Position numbers and translations under genes: made by a program. The notes under the pieces are model-generated. The model saw only the letters and a list, made by a program, of their open reading frames with translations, had not been told where the DNA came from and did no database searches. From Planctomycetota bacterium (GTDB lineage: Bacteria > Planctomycetota > Phycisphaerae > WQYP01), in NCBI GenBank assembly GCA_021805985.1, contig JAJZDN010000021.1:1-62556 (forward strand): a stretch of DNA of 62,556 nt, read 5' to 3'. Positions 34,419-43,429 of this stretch are shown here, in pieces (position 1 is the stretch's first letter; each line of letters starts with the position of its first letter).

Positions 34419-35432
34419 TCACCACGCTCCGCTGTTAACTTCGCGCACCGGAACCATACACAGGTCGTAAAACGAACGCTTGGAAAAATGGACAACCGGC
34501 GCGGGAACCCGGGTGCCCAGGCCGCTCAATCCGACCTGAGGCGCAGACGGTACATCGCCGGAACCCGTAAAGTCGCGACTATAATAGGTAAAAATATTAT
34601 CACGGTGTATCCCGCAATAGGGATTAACTTCCCATGAGACGTGGTCATCCCCGAAGCCGACATTCTCGCCGTCGCCGCCATGATTGCCCGAATTGTAGAT
34701 GAAATTGCCGTAGGTATTGGCTTTTGGAAGGACCGTCGTGATTCGGTTGGCGTTCCCGGATGCGGAACGATCGGCGGGGGCCATATCACTGACCACGGGG
34801 AGATAGGAATTGCCGTTATCTGTCCACCACGGTCCAGGCCGTGCTATGCTGCCGGTGGCCACAGGCTGCCATGGATAAGCAATCGAGTAACTTTCCCCCC
34901 GCCCCCTCAAGTTCGGCGTGTCGCCGCCGGACACTACACCGAAGTTTGCTTGCACCGCGGTAGTATTAGTAGAACCGGCAGCCAAATATTCCTCGGATGG
35001 TGTCGTTGCAATTGGGTCATGGGGACAAATAAAATCCTTGGGTTTAAGTTGGTGCTGCAATACCAGCAACCACATACAGGCCAGCGGATTGCCCAAGTCG
35101 CTCCCATGCGGGGAGCTATCGTGTCCGAACCACGCCGCAGTCATTTTTTGTGCCGTAGGTTGGGCGGGCAAATCCATAGGGTTCTGCGGCGCGTTGCTGT
35201 ACGCCACGCCGTTCGGTCCAGGAGTGCAGGGAAACTGGCCGTTCTCACTCTGGGCGTATATATACATAGCCTGAATGATGCCTCGGATATTGGCGGAACA
35301 AATAGCTCGGTTTGGCAACCCGCCTTCGCCTGTACCCAAAGACTCCATTAATACGACCAACAAGATTGTGGACATGAACACCAGCACGATCAGTTCCAGC
35401 ATCGTAAATCCACTACTTTTTTGATTGAACAT
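34419..35432 (-). CDS. Prepilin-like protein with H-X9-DG-like motif, copy 2
   Basis: A 337-residue protein. 'SSGFTMLELIVLVFMSTILL' is a canonical prepilin signal (cleavage after Gly, Phe +1, Glu +5). The body has 'AICSANIRGIIQAMYIYAQ', seen in planctomycete pseudopilin-like proteins, and near the C-terminus 'NHGGDGENVGFGDDHVSW', a variant of the H-X9-DG motif of that group. AAAGGAG seven bases upstream decides the start. These proteins are abundant in planctomycetes and of unclear role; many seem to be surface or cargo pseudopilins. The last 125 codons are nearly identical in DNA to the neighbouring copy. Confidence 0.8.
   Translation of the reverse strand: MFNQKSSGFTMLELIVLVFMSTILLVVLMESLGTGEGGLPNRAICSANIRGIIQAMYIYAQSENGQFPCTPGPNGVAYSNAPQNPMDLPAQPTAQKMTAAWFGHDSSPHGSDLGNPLACMWLLVLQHQLKPKDFICPHDPIATTPSEEYLAAGSTNTTAVQANFGVVSGGDTPNLRGRGESYSIAYPWQPVATGSIARPGPWWTDNGNSYLPVVSDMAPADRSASGNANRITTVLPKANTYGNFIYNSGNHGGDGENVGFGDDHVSWEVNPYCGIHRDNIFTYYSRDFTGSGDVPSAPQVGLSGLGTRVPAPVVHFSKRSFYDLCMVPVREVNSGAW
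34450..34830. repeat. Near-identical tract shared by two prepilin genes (copy at 35492-35872)
   Basis: About 381 bases match 35492-35872 with roughly ten mismatches by eye, while the DNA on the 5' side of each gene is far more diverged. The sharp drop in identity near 34830 suggests gene conversion or a partial duplication rather than simple descent of whole genes. Confidence 0.8.
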
Positions 35433-35460
35433 GGCCTGCTCCTTTCGCGGCAACGGCTTT

Positions 35461-36480
35461 TTACCATTCTCCATTGCTTACCGAACGCACGGGAACCATA
35501 CACAGATCGTAAAACGAATGCTTGGAAAAATGGACAACCGGCGCGGGAACCCGGGTGCCCAAGCCGCTCAATCCGACCTGAGGCGCAGACGGTACATCGC
35601 CGGAACCGGTAAAGTCGCGACTATAATAGGTAAAAATATTATCACGGTGTATCCCGCAATAGGGATTAACTTCCCATGAGACGTGGTCGTCCCCGAAGCC
35701 GACATTCTCGCCGTCGCCGCCATGATTGCCCGAATTGTAGATGAAATTGCCGTAGGTATTGGCTTTTGGAAGGACCGTCGTGATTCGGTTGGCGTTCCCG
35801 GATGCGGGAAGATCGGCGGGGGCCATATCACTGACCACGGGGAGATAGGAATTGTCATTATCTGTCCACCAGGGCCCGGGCTGGGCAACCCTTCCATCCG
35901 CGGCGGCCAGCCACGGATAAGCGATTGAATAGCTTTCTCCCCGACCTGTGAGGTCAGGTGAACAACCATCAGCGCGTACGCCAAAATTGGCCTGATATGC
36001 GGCGGCATTTCCCCTGCTGGACGTGGTTGTGTACCCCAGACTGGGTTCAACGGCCATTGGGTCGCCCGGGCAAATAAAGCTTTTCGGTGCATCCTCTCCA
36101 CCCAACACCAGCAACCACATACAGGCAAGCGGATTGCCGAGATCACTTCCACGCGGCACCTTGCCGCTACCGAACCACGCAGCGGTTATCTTCTTCGCAG
36201 TGCGGATTGGGAGCAGATCCGAAGGATATTGCGGCGCGTTACTGTAAACCACGCCATTAGGGCCGGGTGTGCAGGGAAAACGCCCATTATTGCTCTGGGC
36301 GTAGATGTACATGGATTGGATGATACCCCGAATATTGGCGGAACAAACGGCGCGGTTTGGTAATTCGCAAACGACACAGATGGTGGGTTTCAGCAGGGCG
36401 ATCGTTATGAAACCGGCCGCCAGTAACACAATTAGCTCCAAGCGTGTAAGGCCCGACCGCCTGTTGAGATAAACTTGCAT
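35461..36480 (-). CDS. Prepilin-like protein with H-X9-DG-like motif, copy 1
   Basis: A 339-residue paralogue of the protein downstream. The signal is 'RRSGLTRLELIVLLAAGFIT', with cleavage after Gly, Leu at +1 and Glu at +5. The first two thirds resemble copy 2 at perhaps 60-70% by eye, with different loops, and the last third is nearly identical. AAAGGAA nine bases before the ATG supports the start. It is the first gene of the operon, 28 bases ahead of copy 2, with a predicted promoter about 310 bases upstream. Confidence 0.78.
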   Translation of the reverse strand: MQVYLNRRSGLTRLELIVLLAAGFITIALLKPTICVVCELPNRAVCSANIRGIIQSMYIYAQSNNGRFPCTPGPNGVVYSNAPQYPSDLLPIRTAKKITAAWFGSGKVPRGSDLGNPLACMWLLVLGGEDAPKSFICPGDPMAVEPSLGYTTTSSRGNAAAYQANFGVRADGCSPDLTGRGESYSIAYPWLAAADGRVAQPGPWWTDNDNSYLPVVSDMAPADLPASGNANRITTVLPKANTYGNFIYNSGNHGGDGENVGFGDDHVSWEVNPYCGIHRDNIFTYYSRDFTGSGDVPSAPQVGLSGLGTRVPAPVVHFSKHSFYDLCMVPVRSVSNGEW

Positions 36481-36799
36481 GATCGGTTCCTTTCCTATCT
36501 CCAGGCGTGGAATTACCTGTCAACGCACACACGATTTCGCCAGCGCCGGTCGAAGCGTGGCGGCGCGGTGTGCGCCGTGACTCATTGCGCGTTGCCAGCC
36601 CCGGATACAGTAGCGGCTCCCAAAATAGCACTCGCGATCGCGGCGTCGCCATCAAGGCCATCAAGTAGATGCCTAAACTGCGATGCCGGGCCGGAATATT
36701 TCGCGCGCTTGCGTCAGCGTAATGAAGGGGATGATAACGGTTCGGTAGAATAATCTTCACGCCACGCGGAATTCTGCGCGACATACACTCCGTAGCATT
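36481..36799. other. Long leader of the prepilin operon, no gene seen
   Basis: I see no gene on either strand here; the open frames have no coding look. If the promoter at 36800-36829 is used this is a 5' untranslated leader of about 310 bases. The stretch 36830-36979 after it also holds nothing I recognise. Confidence 0.5.
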
Positions 36800-36829
36800 A
36801 TTATAGACACCTCTTCACAGGTAGAGCAA
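36800..36829 (-). promoter_or_regulatory. Predicted promoter of the prepilin operon
   Basis: On the reverse strand TTGCTC (36829-36824) and a perfect TATAAT (36805-36800) are 18 bases apart. The next gene downstream on that strand is the first prepilin-like gene. Confidence 0.55.
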
Positions 36830-36979
36830 GAACAATCGATGCGTAATATTGCAAAACATCAGCCCGATGGTGACGCGTCGGGATCGCCAACAACGGGAGC
36901 TTTTTCGTAGCAGCTGTTGACCGGAAATCAGAGCCAACTCGTAAATGCGAAATTAAAAACCGGCCCTGTATTTTCGTTG

Positions 36980-37699
36980 TCACCCGACCATCGGTAACCC
37001 GAGAATCTGATCCAACTGCCGGTGGGGAACGTGCTGCAGATTCTCAAATGAAAAATCCGCCCATTTCCTTACAGAATTCAGACTACTGGTGGTCGCGACA
37101 CCCAGAACGCGCAGTTTCGCTCCATGGGCGGCCGCGGCTCCGCCCTCAGTATCTTCAATGACCAGGGATTTGGCAATGTTCAAGTTGCCGTCGCTTAGGG
37201 CATTCATACGGTCAAAGGCCAGAGAGTATCCCTGCGGATCGGGCTTGCTGCGTGTGACATCTTCAATGGCGATGATCACCGGAAAATAGCGTTCCAGCAT
37301 AAAAGCTTTTAACAGCGTCGTGATTTCCGCGCGCCGCGCGCCGCTGCAGATGCCGCAGGGCACATCGCGCGACGCCAGGTATTTAATGACTTCGGTAACA
37401 CCCAGCATAGGTGCGGGGGCTTCACCAAGACGGCCATCCATAATTTTATCTTTTAGTGCGCAGAGCTGATTCAAAAGAGCGACCGACGGCTCAATGCCCT
37501 GATCTTGAAGGACCATGCGAAAGGCTTCATAATTTCCAAATACGATGTATCGAGAAAAATAGCGTTCCGGCGTAATGTGAATAACCCGGCCGATGGATTC
37601 CGCCGATGTCAGCAGGACCTGATTGTACGCCGCAAGGTGCAGTTCCTCGGTGTTGGCGATCACACCGTCGAAATCAAAAATAACGCAAGCTTCACCCAT
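36980..37699 (-). CDS. HAD-family hydrolase (beta-phosphoglucomutase/phosphatase type)
   Basis: A 239-residue haloacid dehalogenase-like protein. Motif I is 'FDFDGVIANTEEL' with the nucleophile Asp and the second Asp two residues on; motif II is the Ser in 'GICSGARR'; motif III/IV are 'KPDPQGYSLA' and 'LVIEDTEGGAAAAHGA'. The helical cap between residues 15 and 90 is the subclass I type used by phosphoglycolate phosphatases and beta-phosphoglucomutases, so it acts on a small phosphorylated metabolite. The substrate cannot be told. It starts three bases after the stop of lptB, with GGATGA inside lptB as ribosome binding site. Confidence 0.85.
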   Translation of the reverse strand: MGEACVIFDFDGVIANTEELHLAAYNQVLLTSAESIGRVIHITPERYFSRYIVFGNYEAFRMVLQDQGIEPSVALLNQLCALKDKIMDGRLGEAPAPMLGVTEVIKYLASRDVPCGICSGARRAEITTLLKAFMLERYFPVIIAIEDVTRSKPDPQGYSLAFDRMNALSDGNLNIAKSLVIEDTEGGAAAAHGAKLRVLGVATTSSLNSVRKWADFSFENLQHVPHRQLDQILGLPMVG

Positions 37700-37702
37700 A
37701 GA

Positions 37703-38485
37703 TCATCCGAATTCGTCGCCCTTGAAACTATGACCCAGATACGTCTGACGTACCAGTGGATTATTAATTAATTCTTTGGGGGTGCCCTGGGCCAGGACCT
37801 TTCCCTCGGAAATAATCAGTGCCCGGTCGCATACTTCCAGTGTGCGCTGCACGTTATGATCGGTAATCAGAATAGCTTTTCCCATCTGGTGGCGCAACTG
37901 CCGGATTTCACGCTGCAAATCCTCTACGGCAATGGGGTCCACACCGCTGAAGGGTTCATCCAGCAGAATCAGCGATGGATTGGTAATCAAGGCCCGTGCG
38001 ATTTCCAGTTTGCGGCGTTCACCGCCCGAAAGAGTAAACGCCTTTTGCCGGCGCGTCTTGGTCAGGCCGAACTGTTCCAGCAGGCGATCCGCTTCTTCAC
38101 GCCGCTGAGCGCCGGTTCGCCGGGTCTGCTCCAGAATGGCCAGGAGATTTTGTTCCACCGTCAGGCGGAGAAACACCGATGGCTCCTGCGAAAGGTACCC
38201 CATGCCGCGCCGCGCTCGCTTGTACATGGGAAGATGCGTAATATCCACGCCATCAAAAAGCACGGTCCCGGCATCCGGGCGGATCATACCGATGGCCATG
38301 CGAAAACTGGTGGTCTTTCCCGCTCCGTTGCGGCCTAACAGGCCGATGACTTCCTTGTGCCCTACATCAAATGACACTTGGTTGACCACCGTGCGTGTGC
38401 CATATCGTTTAACGAGATTATGAGCCGATAGCAGATTCAACCAACACCATACCGCCGCAGTCACCAGACTCCGGGCCGCCACCAT
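37703..38485 (-). CDS. lptB: LPS export ABC transporter ATPase LptB
   Basis: An ATPase of the LptB type, driving extraction of lipopolysaccharide from the inner membrane with LptFG. Walker A 'LLGRNGAGKTTSF', 'GMGYLSQEPSVF' (Q-loop with the LptB-type 'LxQEPSVF'), signature 'LSGGERRKLEIARAL', Walker B 'LILLDEPFSGVDP' and 'ILITDHNVQRTL' with the H-loop. The C-terminus 'VRQTYLGHSFKGDEF' matches the family end. The frame is 260 residues; about 15 extra N-terminal residues suggest the true start may be the TTG at 38440, just before 'LLSAHNLVKRYG'. lptD is at the left end of the window. Confidence 0.92.
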   Translation of the reverse strand: MVAARSLVTAAVWCWLNLLSAHNLVKRYGTRTVVNQVSFDVGHKEVIGLLGRNGAGKTTSFRMAIGMIRPDAGTVLFDGVDITHLPMYKRARRGMGYLSQEPSVFLRLTVEQNLLAILEQTRRTGAQRREEADRLLEQFGLTKTRRQKAFTLSGGERRKLEIARALITNPSLILLDEPFSGVDPIAVEDLQREIRQLRHQMGKAILITDHNVQRTLEVCDRALIISEGKVLAQGTPKELINNPLVRQTYLGHSFKGDEFG

Positions 38486-38569
38486 GGCAGCCTCAAAACT
38501 GGTTGTGCAGCATTGTCACGATTGCTCGGCGGTATGGCAAGCGCATGGGCGGCCAAAGCGCCAGCCGCA

Positions 38570-39073
38570 TCATGGATTATTGCCGGGGGCAGTGCGGAAA
38601 ATAATCACCCCGTGCGCCTTTTTTACTGGATGTTTTAATGGCATAAGCCGCATGGCACCGGCGCACATGACAATAATAAGGCCGCACAAAACACAACCGG
38701 AATACCATTTTTTGGCAGCCTGCCGAAACGGTGCAAACATCGTGGCCCGTCCCGCCAGAATCGACAACAGAAAAAACAAAGCCAGCGCCGCCAGAAGTTT
38801 AACCGTCAGCAATATTTGATACGCCGGCGGCTCAGAACGCATATTGATCACCACCAAAAGCCAGTAAACCCCGGAAATAATCTGCAGCAGAATGACAATT
38901 CCCAGAAACATCCGCCAGGGCTTATTGATGCGCTCAATAATGGCATCCCGGCGGCCAGGCTCTTCACCGGCCAGAGCCGGGAGTAGAAATAGGCGTATAA
39001 AAAAGGGCGATCCAATTAAAATAATCGCTCCGCCAATATGGAGCCATCGCATAATCAGTGTCATTAAATTCAT
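38570..39073 (-). CDS. Four-helix membrane protein of unknown function
   Basis: A 167-residue protein with four hydrophobic segments, about residues 8-30, 52-75, 83-105 and 123-143. The N-terminal 'LIMRWLHIGGAIILIGSPFF' with a His in the first helix resembles small CopD/DUF2269-like membrane proteins, but the match is by impression only. AAGG precedes the ATG. It lies just upstream of lptB on the same strand and may be co-transcribed. Confidence 0.6.
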   Translation of the reverse strand: MNLMTLIMRWLHIGGAIILIGSPFFIRLFLLPALAGEEPGRRDAIIERINKPWRMFLGIVILLQIISGVYWLLVVINMRSEPPAYQILLTVKLLAALALFFLLSILAGRATMFAPFRQAAKKWYSGCVLCGLIIVMCAGAMRLMPLKHPVKKAHGVIIFRTAPGNNP

Positions 39074-39184
39074 ACGGTTTGCCTTCTTATCTAACGCCCC
39101 TGCAATAATACCGGCTTGGACTGATTACAGAAAGCTTTATGAATAGGGAGGCGGAAAAGCGGAAAAATGGGGCGTTACCATTAT

Positions 39185-39212
39185 TTGATCTATTTACGCC
39201 ATCCTGTATACT
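39185..39212 (+). promoter_or_regulatory. Predicted rpsA promoter
   Basis: TTGATC (39185-39190) and TATACT (39207-39212) with a 16-base spacer. The leader would be about 195 bases. It contains no other gene. Only a distant AAAGG, 13 bases before the ATG, could serve as ribosome binding site, which recalls the SD-poor leader of E. coli rpsA. Confidence 0.55.
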
Positions 39213-39415
39213 GATGTGATTATCCACAGTCAGGTGAATGGCTTACGCTTAAGCAATTCCAAAGTCTGCGGATAAGCCCGGTAAGGCATCAGCCCGGGAT
39301 TTTCATCAGCGATGTAGCTGGGTAAATAAAGTCTGGGCCGGTCTTTTTCGCCCGTCATTTCCGCGGTCTATTTACTTTTAATGCGGCTATCACGGGGAAA
39401 GGTTCCAAATCTTTT

Positions 39416-41128
39416 ATGGTTAATTTCGCGTTACTTAAAGAATTAGGCTTGGATGATCAAGCCGCATCCGTGGAGATCCAGAACCAATTTGAAAATATTG
39501 ACGACGCTCAAATTGGCGGATTGTTGGAGAAAAGCGGCAACAGTTTTACCAACGGCGCAATGCTTAAGGGCAAAATTGTCAATATCCGCGGCGATGATGT
39601 CGTGCTGGAAATCGGACTTAAGAGTGAAGGCGTCCTTTCACTGATGCGGGAATTTGATGATCCTTCCTCCGTTGAAGTTGGCGATGAAATCACCGTCCTG
39701 CTGGAACAGGTGGAATCAGAAAATGGTCTGGTCCAGATTTCCAAACGGAAAGCCGACCGCATTATCGGATGGGAAACCATTGTCAACACCAAAAAAGAAG
39801 GCGATCCGATCAGCGGGAAAGTCACGCGCAAAATCAAGGGCGGCCTGCTGGTGGATATCGGCGTGCCCGTGTTTCTCCCGGCTTCACAAGTGGATATTCG
39901 CCGCCCGGCGGATATTGGCGAGTTTATTAACAAAATCATTGACGCCGAAATTCTTAAAATTGATCTTGAACGCCGTAATATTGTGATCAGCCGTCGCAAA
40001 CTTATGGAGCGTCACCGCACCGAAGCCAAGCAGAAACTCTTTGACGAAATTGTCGTGGGGCAGGTGCGTAAGGGTACGGTTAAGAATATTGCCGATTTCG
40101 GTGCATTTGTGGACCTTGGCGGCGTGGACGGGCTGCTGCACATCACCGATATGAGCTGGGGCCGCATTAACCATCCATCCGATATGGTCAAGCTGGATGA
40201 GGAAATCGAAGTTGCGGTTCTGAATGTGGACCGCGAAAAGGAAAAAATTGCCCTGGGCCTCAAGCAGAAACATGCCTCGCCATGGGAACATGTGGACGAG
40301 AAATACCCGATTGGCACGCGCATCAAGGGTCAGGTCACCAACATCATGAGCTACGGTGCCTTTGTCAAACTTGAAGAAGGCGTTGAAGGTCTGGTACACA
40401 TTTCCGAAATGAGCTGGACAAAACGTATCAATCATCCCGGAGAGATGCTCTCTGTGGGTGAAGAAGTTGATGTCGTGGTGTTGGAAGTCAATAAAGGAAA
40501 ACAGGAAATCAGCCTCGGTGTTAAACAAACCGAAGCCAACCCCTGGACCGTTCTGGCCGAGAAATATCCGCCAGGCACGGTTGTCACCGGCAAGGTCCGC
40601 AATTTGGCCAACTACGGTGCCTTTATTGAAATTGAAGAAGGCATTGACGGCCTGCTGCACGTCAGCGATATGTCCTGGACCAAGAAAATTGTCCACCCCA
40701 GCGAGATGATCAAGAAGGGCGACGCCATTCAATGCGTTGTGCTAAGCGTGGATCAAGAGAAGAATCGCGTAGCGCTGGGCGTCAAGCAGTTGGCGGAAGA
40801 CCCATGGCTACATGCTATTCCCACCAATTACCACCCCGGCATGATCGTCAAGGGCAAGGTCACGAAGATCACCAATTTTGGTGTGTTTGTAGAACTTGAA
40901 CCGGGTCTGGAAGGCCTGCTGCACATCAGCGAACTTTCTGACAACAAGGTGGAAAACCCGCAGGACATGGTCAAGCTCGACGATGAACTGGAAGTCAAGA
41001 TCCTCCGCGTAGATATTGAAGACCGGAAAATCGGCCTGTCGCTCAAACGCGCCCAATGGGGTGAAGATCGGGAATCCTCGGAATCCGAACGTCCGGCCAA
41101 GAAATACCGTGGCGGTCTGGAAAGCTGA
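39416..41128 (+). CDS. rpsA: 30S ribosomal protein S1
   Basis: A 570-residue protein with six consecutive S1 RNA-binding domains, the full number of Gram-negative S1. Domains 1 and 2 are diverged ('GKIVNIRGDDVVLEIGLKSE', 'GKVTRKIKGGLLVDIGVPVF') and bind the ribosome in the family; domains 3-6 are regular, each with a 'GxFV' strand and an 'HISxMSW' motif ('LLHITDMSW', 'LVHISEMSW', 'LLHVSDMSW', 'LLHISELSD'). It brings mRNA to the 30S subunit, above all those with weak ribosome binding sites. A strong terminator follows. Confidence 0.95.
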   Translation: MVNFALLKELGLDDQAASVEIQNQFENIDDAQIGGLLEKSGNSFTNGAMLKGKIVNIRGDDVVLEIGLKSEGVLSLMREFDDPSSVEVGDEITVLLEQVESENGLVQISKRKADRIIGWETIVNTKKEGDPISGKVTRKIKGGLLVDIGVPVFLPASQVDIRRPADIGEFINKIIDAEILKIDLERRNIVISRRKLMERHRTEAKQKLFDEIVVGQVRKGTVKNIADFGAFVDLGGVDGLLHITDMSWGRINHPSDMVKLDEEIEVAVLNVDREKEKIALGLKQKHASPWEHVDEKYPIGTRIKGQVTNIMSYGAFVKLEEGVEGLVHISEMSWTKRINHPGEMLSVGEEVDVVVLEVNKGKQEISLGVKQTEANPWTVLAEKYPPGTVVTGKVRNLANYGAFIEIEEGIDGLLHVSDMSWTKKIVHPSEMIKKGDAIQCVVLSVDQEKNRVALGVKQLAEDPWLHAIPTNYHPGMIVKGKVTKITNFGVFVELEPGLEGLLHISELSDNKVENPQDMVKLDDELEVKILRVDIEDRKIGLSLKRAQWGEDRESSESERPAKKYRGGLES

Positions 41129-41164
41129 TTTGTTTTCCCACATACTGGGTTTAGTGATATTCAG

Positions 41165-41198
41165 GCGGGTGCGGCAAAAGCCGCGCCCGCTTTTTTTT
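41165..41198 (+). terminator. Rho-independent terminator of rpsA
   Basis: An 11-base stem (GCGGGTGCGGC with GCCGCGCCCGC, one G-T) around an AAAA loop is followed directly by eight T. It sits 36 bases after the rpsA stop. The last codon of the convergent cls gene overlaps the T-run. Confidence 0.93.
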
Positions 41199-42384
41199 AC
41201 AGCCACCAGCGGCAGGAATAGGCCAGCGTACTAAGGAATCGCTGTTTGAGCGTGCGCTTTTCGCAGTCACTGAATCTAATCCTCCGACTGCGGCGCAATT
41301 CGCTGCGGGTGATCCGAATCACGGCCTGCGCAAAGGGACGCGAGCGTATGACAGCCATAAATTCCAGGTTGATATATAAGCTTCGCGGATCCATATTAGC
41401 TGATCCCACCACCGTCCAATGCCGGTCGATGACCATGGCTTTGGTGTGCACGACGCGGTTTTTGCGTTCATATAGGTGGACACCCATTCGTAAAAGCTTG
41501 CGATACAGATACCACGCTCCATGTTGTGCGATGGGTACATCGGTCATGCCGGGCACCATGACATGCACACGCAGGTTTCTTTTCCGGGCGCGTGTTATTT
41601 CACCCATCACGCGCCCCACGGGAATAAAATAAGCCATGACGATAAGCACACTATGGTTGGCGGCGCGTAACAGGCGGCGAAAGACGCGTGGCGCCCGGCT
41701 GAACTTAAGCCCCGGCCCGGTATCAAAAAAGTGGATGGATTCAGGATTCTGCAGTAACTTCACACGCCGGTAGTCGCTGGGGCGGCGCGGCATCTTTTGG
41801 CCTTTGGCATGCATCCATGATCGTTCAAAACTGTGGGCGACTTCCGGCTGCTGCGGACCCATCATGCGAATGTGAATATCCCGCCAGGCTCCCGCCGGAT
41901 CAACGGTTGGGTCGCCTGGCAATGGCCGAAACAGGTGGCCGTGATCGTTAATATTCATGCCGCCGAAATAAGCGCACCGGTTATCAATCACCAGCAACTT
42001 ACGGTGATCGCGACGATTCAGAATAACCAGTGCCGCAATGGAGCGTAATGCTTCTTTAATCGGGTGATAGGCGTGTACCTGAACCCCACCGGCTGACAAT
42101 ATTTTGAAGATAGCAGGACTGGTATGCTGACTGCCCAAGGCGTCATAAAGCAAACGTACATCCAAGCCTTCCTTCGCACGCAGTACCAGAGCATCGGCAA
42201 TGGCGTACGAAGCGCGATCATTGGCAAAAATATACGTTTCGAGCCAAACGCATTTTTTTGCGGCGGCAATATCCACCAGCATCGCTTCAAAAAGCAAATG
42301 CGATTGGGTAAATAGCTCCAGACTGTTTCCCGCCACGAAAACGCACGTGACCGCTCCGGGAGTTTTAGGGTCGATGTCAGGCAT
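41197..42384 (-). CDS. cls: Cardiolipin synthase / phospholipase D-like protein
   Basis: A 395-residue phospholipase D superfamily protein with two HKD motifs: 'HRKLLVIDNRCAYFGG' and 'HTKAMVIDRHWTVVGSANMD'. The layout fits ClsB-type cardiolipin synthases, which join phosphatidylglycerol with another phospholipid; it has no N-terminal membrane helices, as in ClsB. The start at 42384 is chosen because GGGAG lies upstream and the family sequence begins shortly after; the longer frame to 42513 overlaps the cupin gene. The C-terminus 'LRRSRRIRFSDCEKRTLKQR' is basic, fitting membrane contact. Confidence 0.87.
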   Translation of the reverse strand: MPDIDPKTPGAVTCVFVAGNSLELFTQSHLLFEAMLVDIAAAKKCVWLETYIFANDRASYAIADALVLRAKEGLDVRLLYDALGSQHTSPAIFKILSAGGVQVHAYHPIKEALRSIAALVILNRRDHRKLLVIDNRCAYFGGMNINDHGHLFRPLPGDPTVDPAGAWRDIHIRMMGPQQPEVAHSFERSWMHAKGQKMPRRPSDYRRVKLLQNPESIHFFDTGPGLKFSRAPRVFRRLLRAANHSVLIVMAYFIPVGRVMGEITRARKRNLRVHVMVPGMTDVPIAQHGAWYLYRKLLRMGVHLYERKNRVVHTKAMVIDRHWTVVGSANMDPRSLYINLEFMAVIRSRPFAQAVIRITRSELRRSRRIRFSDCEKRTLKQRFLSTLAYSCRWWL

Positions 42385-42409
42385 ATCAGCTCGCTCCCGA
42401 AGTTGACGC

Positions 42410-42769
42410 TTAGCCCACGCAGGGGGCATGCACCCGGGCGGGGACCAGGCAAATAAATTCGAAATTGGTCGCGCCAGAATTACGAAACTGGTGCATCTCA
42501 TTCGCCGGCACATAAATCACGTCGCCGGCCTTCAACGACTTGGTTCCGTCCGGGGTTAAGGCTTCCCCACGGCCCGCTAAAATCAGTACTTCATGTTCAT
42601 AATCATGATGATGATGGGGTGTAAATCCGCCGGGTTCAACGGTGAATTTACGCATGGCAAATGTCGGGCACTGCTCCAGAGGCCCTAGAAGCATGCGCAT
42701 GGTTACGCGGTTCGCTCCGGCCATGGTAACCGGCTTGGCCGGCACGGAATCACTACTTTTTATAATCAT
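42410..42769 (-). CDS. Cupin-domain protein
   Basis: A 119-residue single-domain cupin. Motif 1 is 'PGGFTPHHHHDYEHEVLILAGRG' and motif 2 is 'GDVIYVPANEMHQFRN', which give the His and Glu ligands of a metal site. Proteins like this act as small oxygenases, isomerases or sugar-binding regulators; nothing here decides which. GGAG nine bases before the ATG at 42769 supports this start. It lies between ndk and cls on the same strand. Confidence 0.85.
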   Translation of the reverse strand: MIIKSSDSVPAKPVTMAGANRVTMRMLLGPLEQCPTFAMRKFTVEPGGFTPHHHHDYEHEVLILAGRGEALTPDGTKSLKAGDVIYVPANEMHQFRNSGATNFEFICLVPARVHAPCVG

Positions 42770-42808
42770 CGCAAACTCCAATTGCCTGGCGATCACTCAT
42801 TGCAGAAT

Positions 42809-43279
42809 TTATTGTGGATTACCACTGGACAGATCGTAAATCCATGGTTCCAAAGCCCGGTTGAAATCAAATAATTCTTCGGCCTTAAAAAATCGCGAAA
42901 CTTCAGCCTTCGCCGTCTCAGGAGAATCACTGCCATGTATCAGATTAAAAGCGCTGGAAACGCCGAAATCTCCACGAATGGTGCCAGGCTCCGCTTTATA
43001 GCCAAACGTGGCCCCCATCATCTTTCGGCTAACATCGATGACATTATTTCCTTCCAGCACCAGCAACACCACCGGACCACTGGTCATAAACTTCACCAGT
43101 GAATCATAAAAGGGTTTGCCTTTGTGCATGGCATAATGTTCATGCGCCACCGCCGGAGCTATGCGCGAAAGCTTCATGCCGACAATCTTTAATCCCTTTT
43201 GTTCAAACCGGGAGATAATATTTCCGATTAATCCCCGCTCAACGGAATCCGGCTTGAGAATAATTAATGTGCGATCCAT
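42809..43279 (-). CDS. ndk: Nucleoside diphosphate kinase
   Basis: A 156-residue enzyme that passes the gamma phosphate between nucleoside tri- and diphosphates. 'RTLIILKPDSVERGLIGNII' is the family N-terminus and 'NLIHGSDSPETAKAE' contains the phosphorylated catalytic His (about 116). 'GATFGYKAEPGTIRGDF' is the nucleotide-binding loop. It is somewhat longer than usual (about 140) by a C-terminal tail 'LFDFNRALEPWIYDL', which is common in several phyla. Confidence 0.95.
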   Translation of the reverse strand: MDRTLIILKPDSVERGLIGNIISRFEQKGLKIVGMKLSRIAPAVAHEHYAMHKGKPFYDSLVKFMTSGPVVLLVLEGNNVIDVSRKMMGATFGYKAEPGTIRGDFGVSSAFNLIHGSDSPETAKAEVSRFFKAEELFDFNRALEPWIYDLSSGNPQ

Positions 43280-43429
43280 AAAATTGTTTACTCCACTTAC
43301 ATATTTTTCAGGCTGCTAACCGTATTGTGCATCCTACTACAATGAGTATATCCTAATGGATGGCATATTTCCGGCAAGTGCGGTGCCATGTTTAGCTTCG
43401 CGGCCCTGATTGCCAGGTTCTTTGGCTGA

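Noticed and set aside
36287-36784. Reverse 165-residue frame before the prepilin genes
   Set aside because: It overlaps the first prepilin gene in another frame and has no coding look.
39884-40732. 282-residue reverse frame inside rpsA
   Set aside because: It is a shadow of the S1 repeats on the opposite strand; the forward protein is unmistakable.
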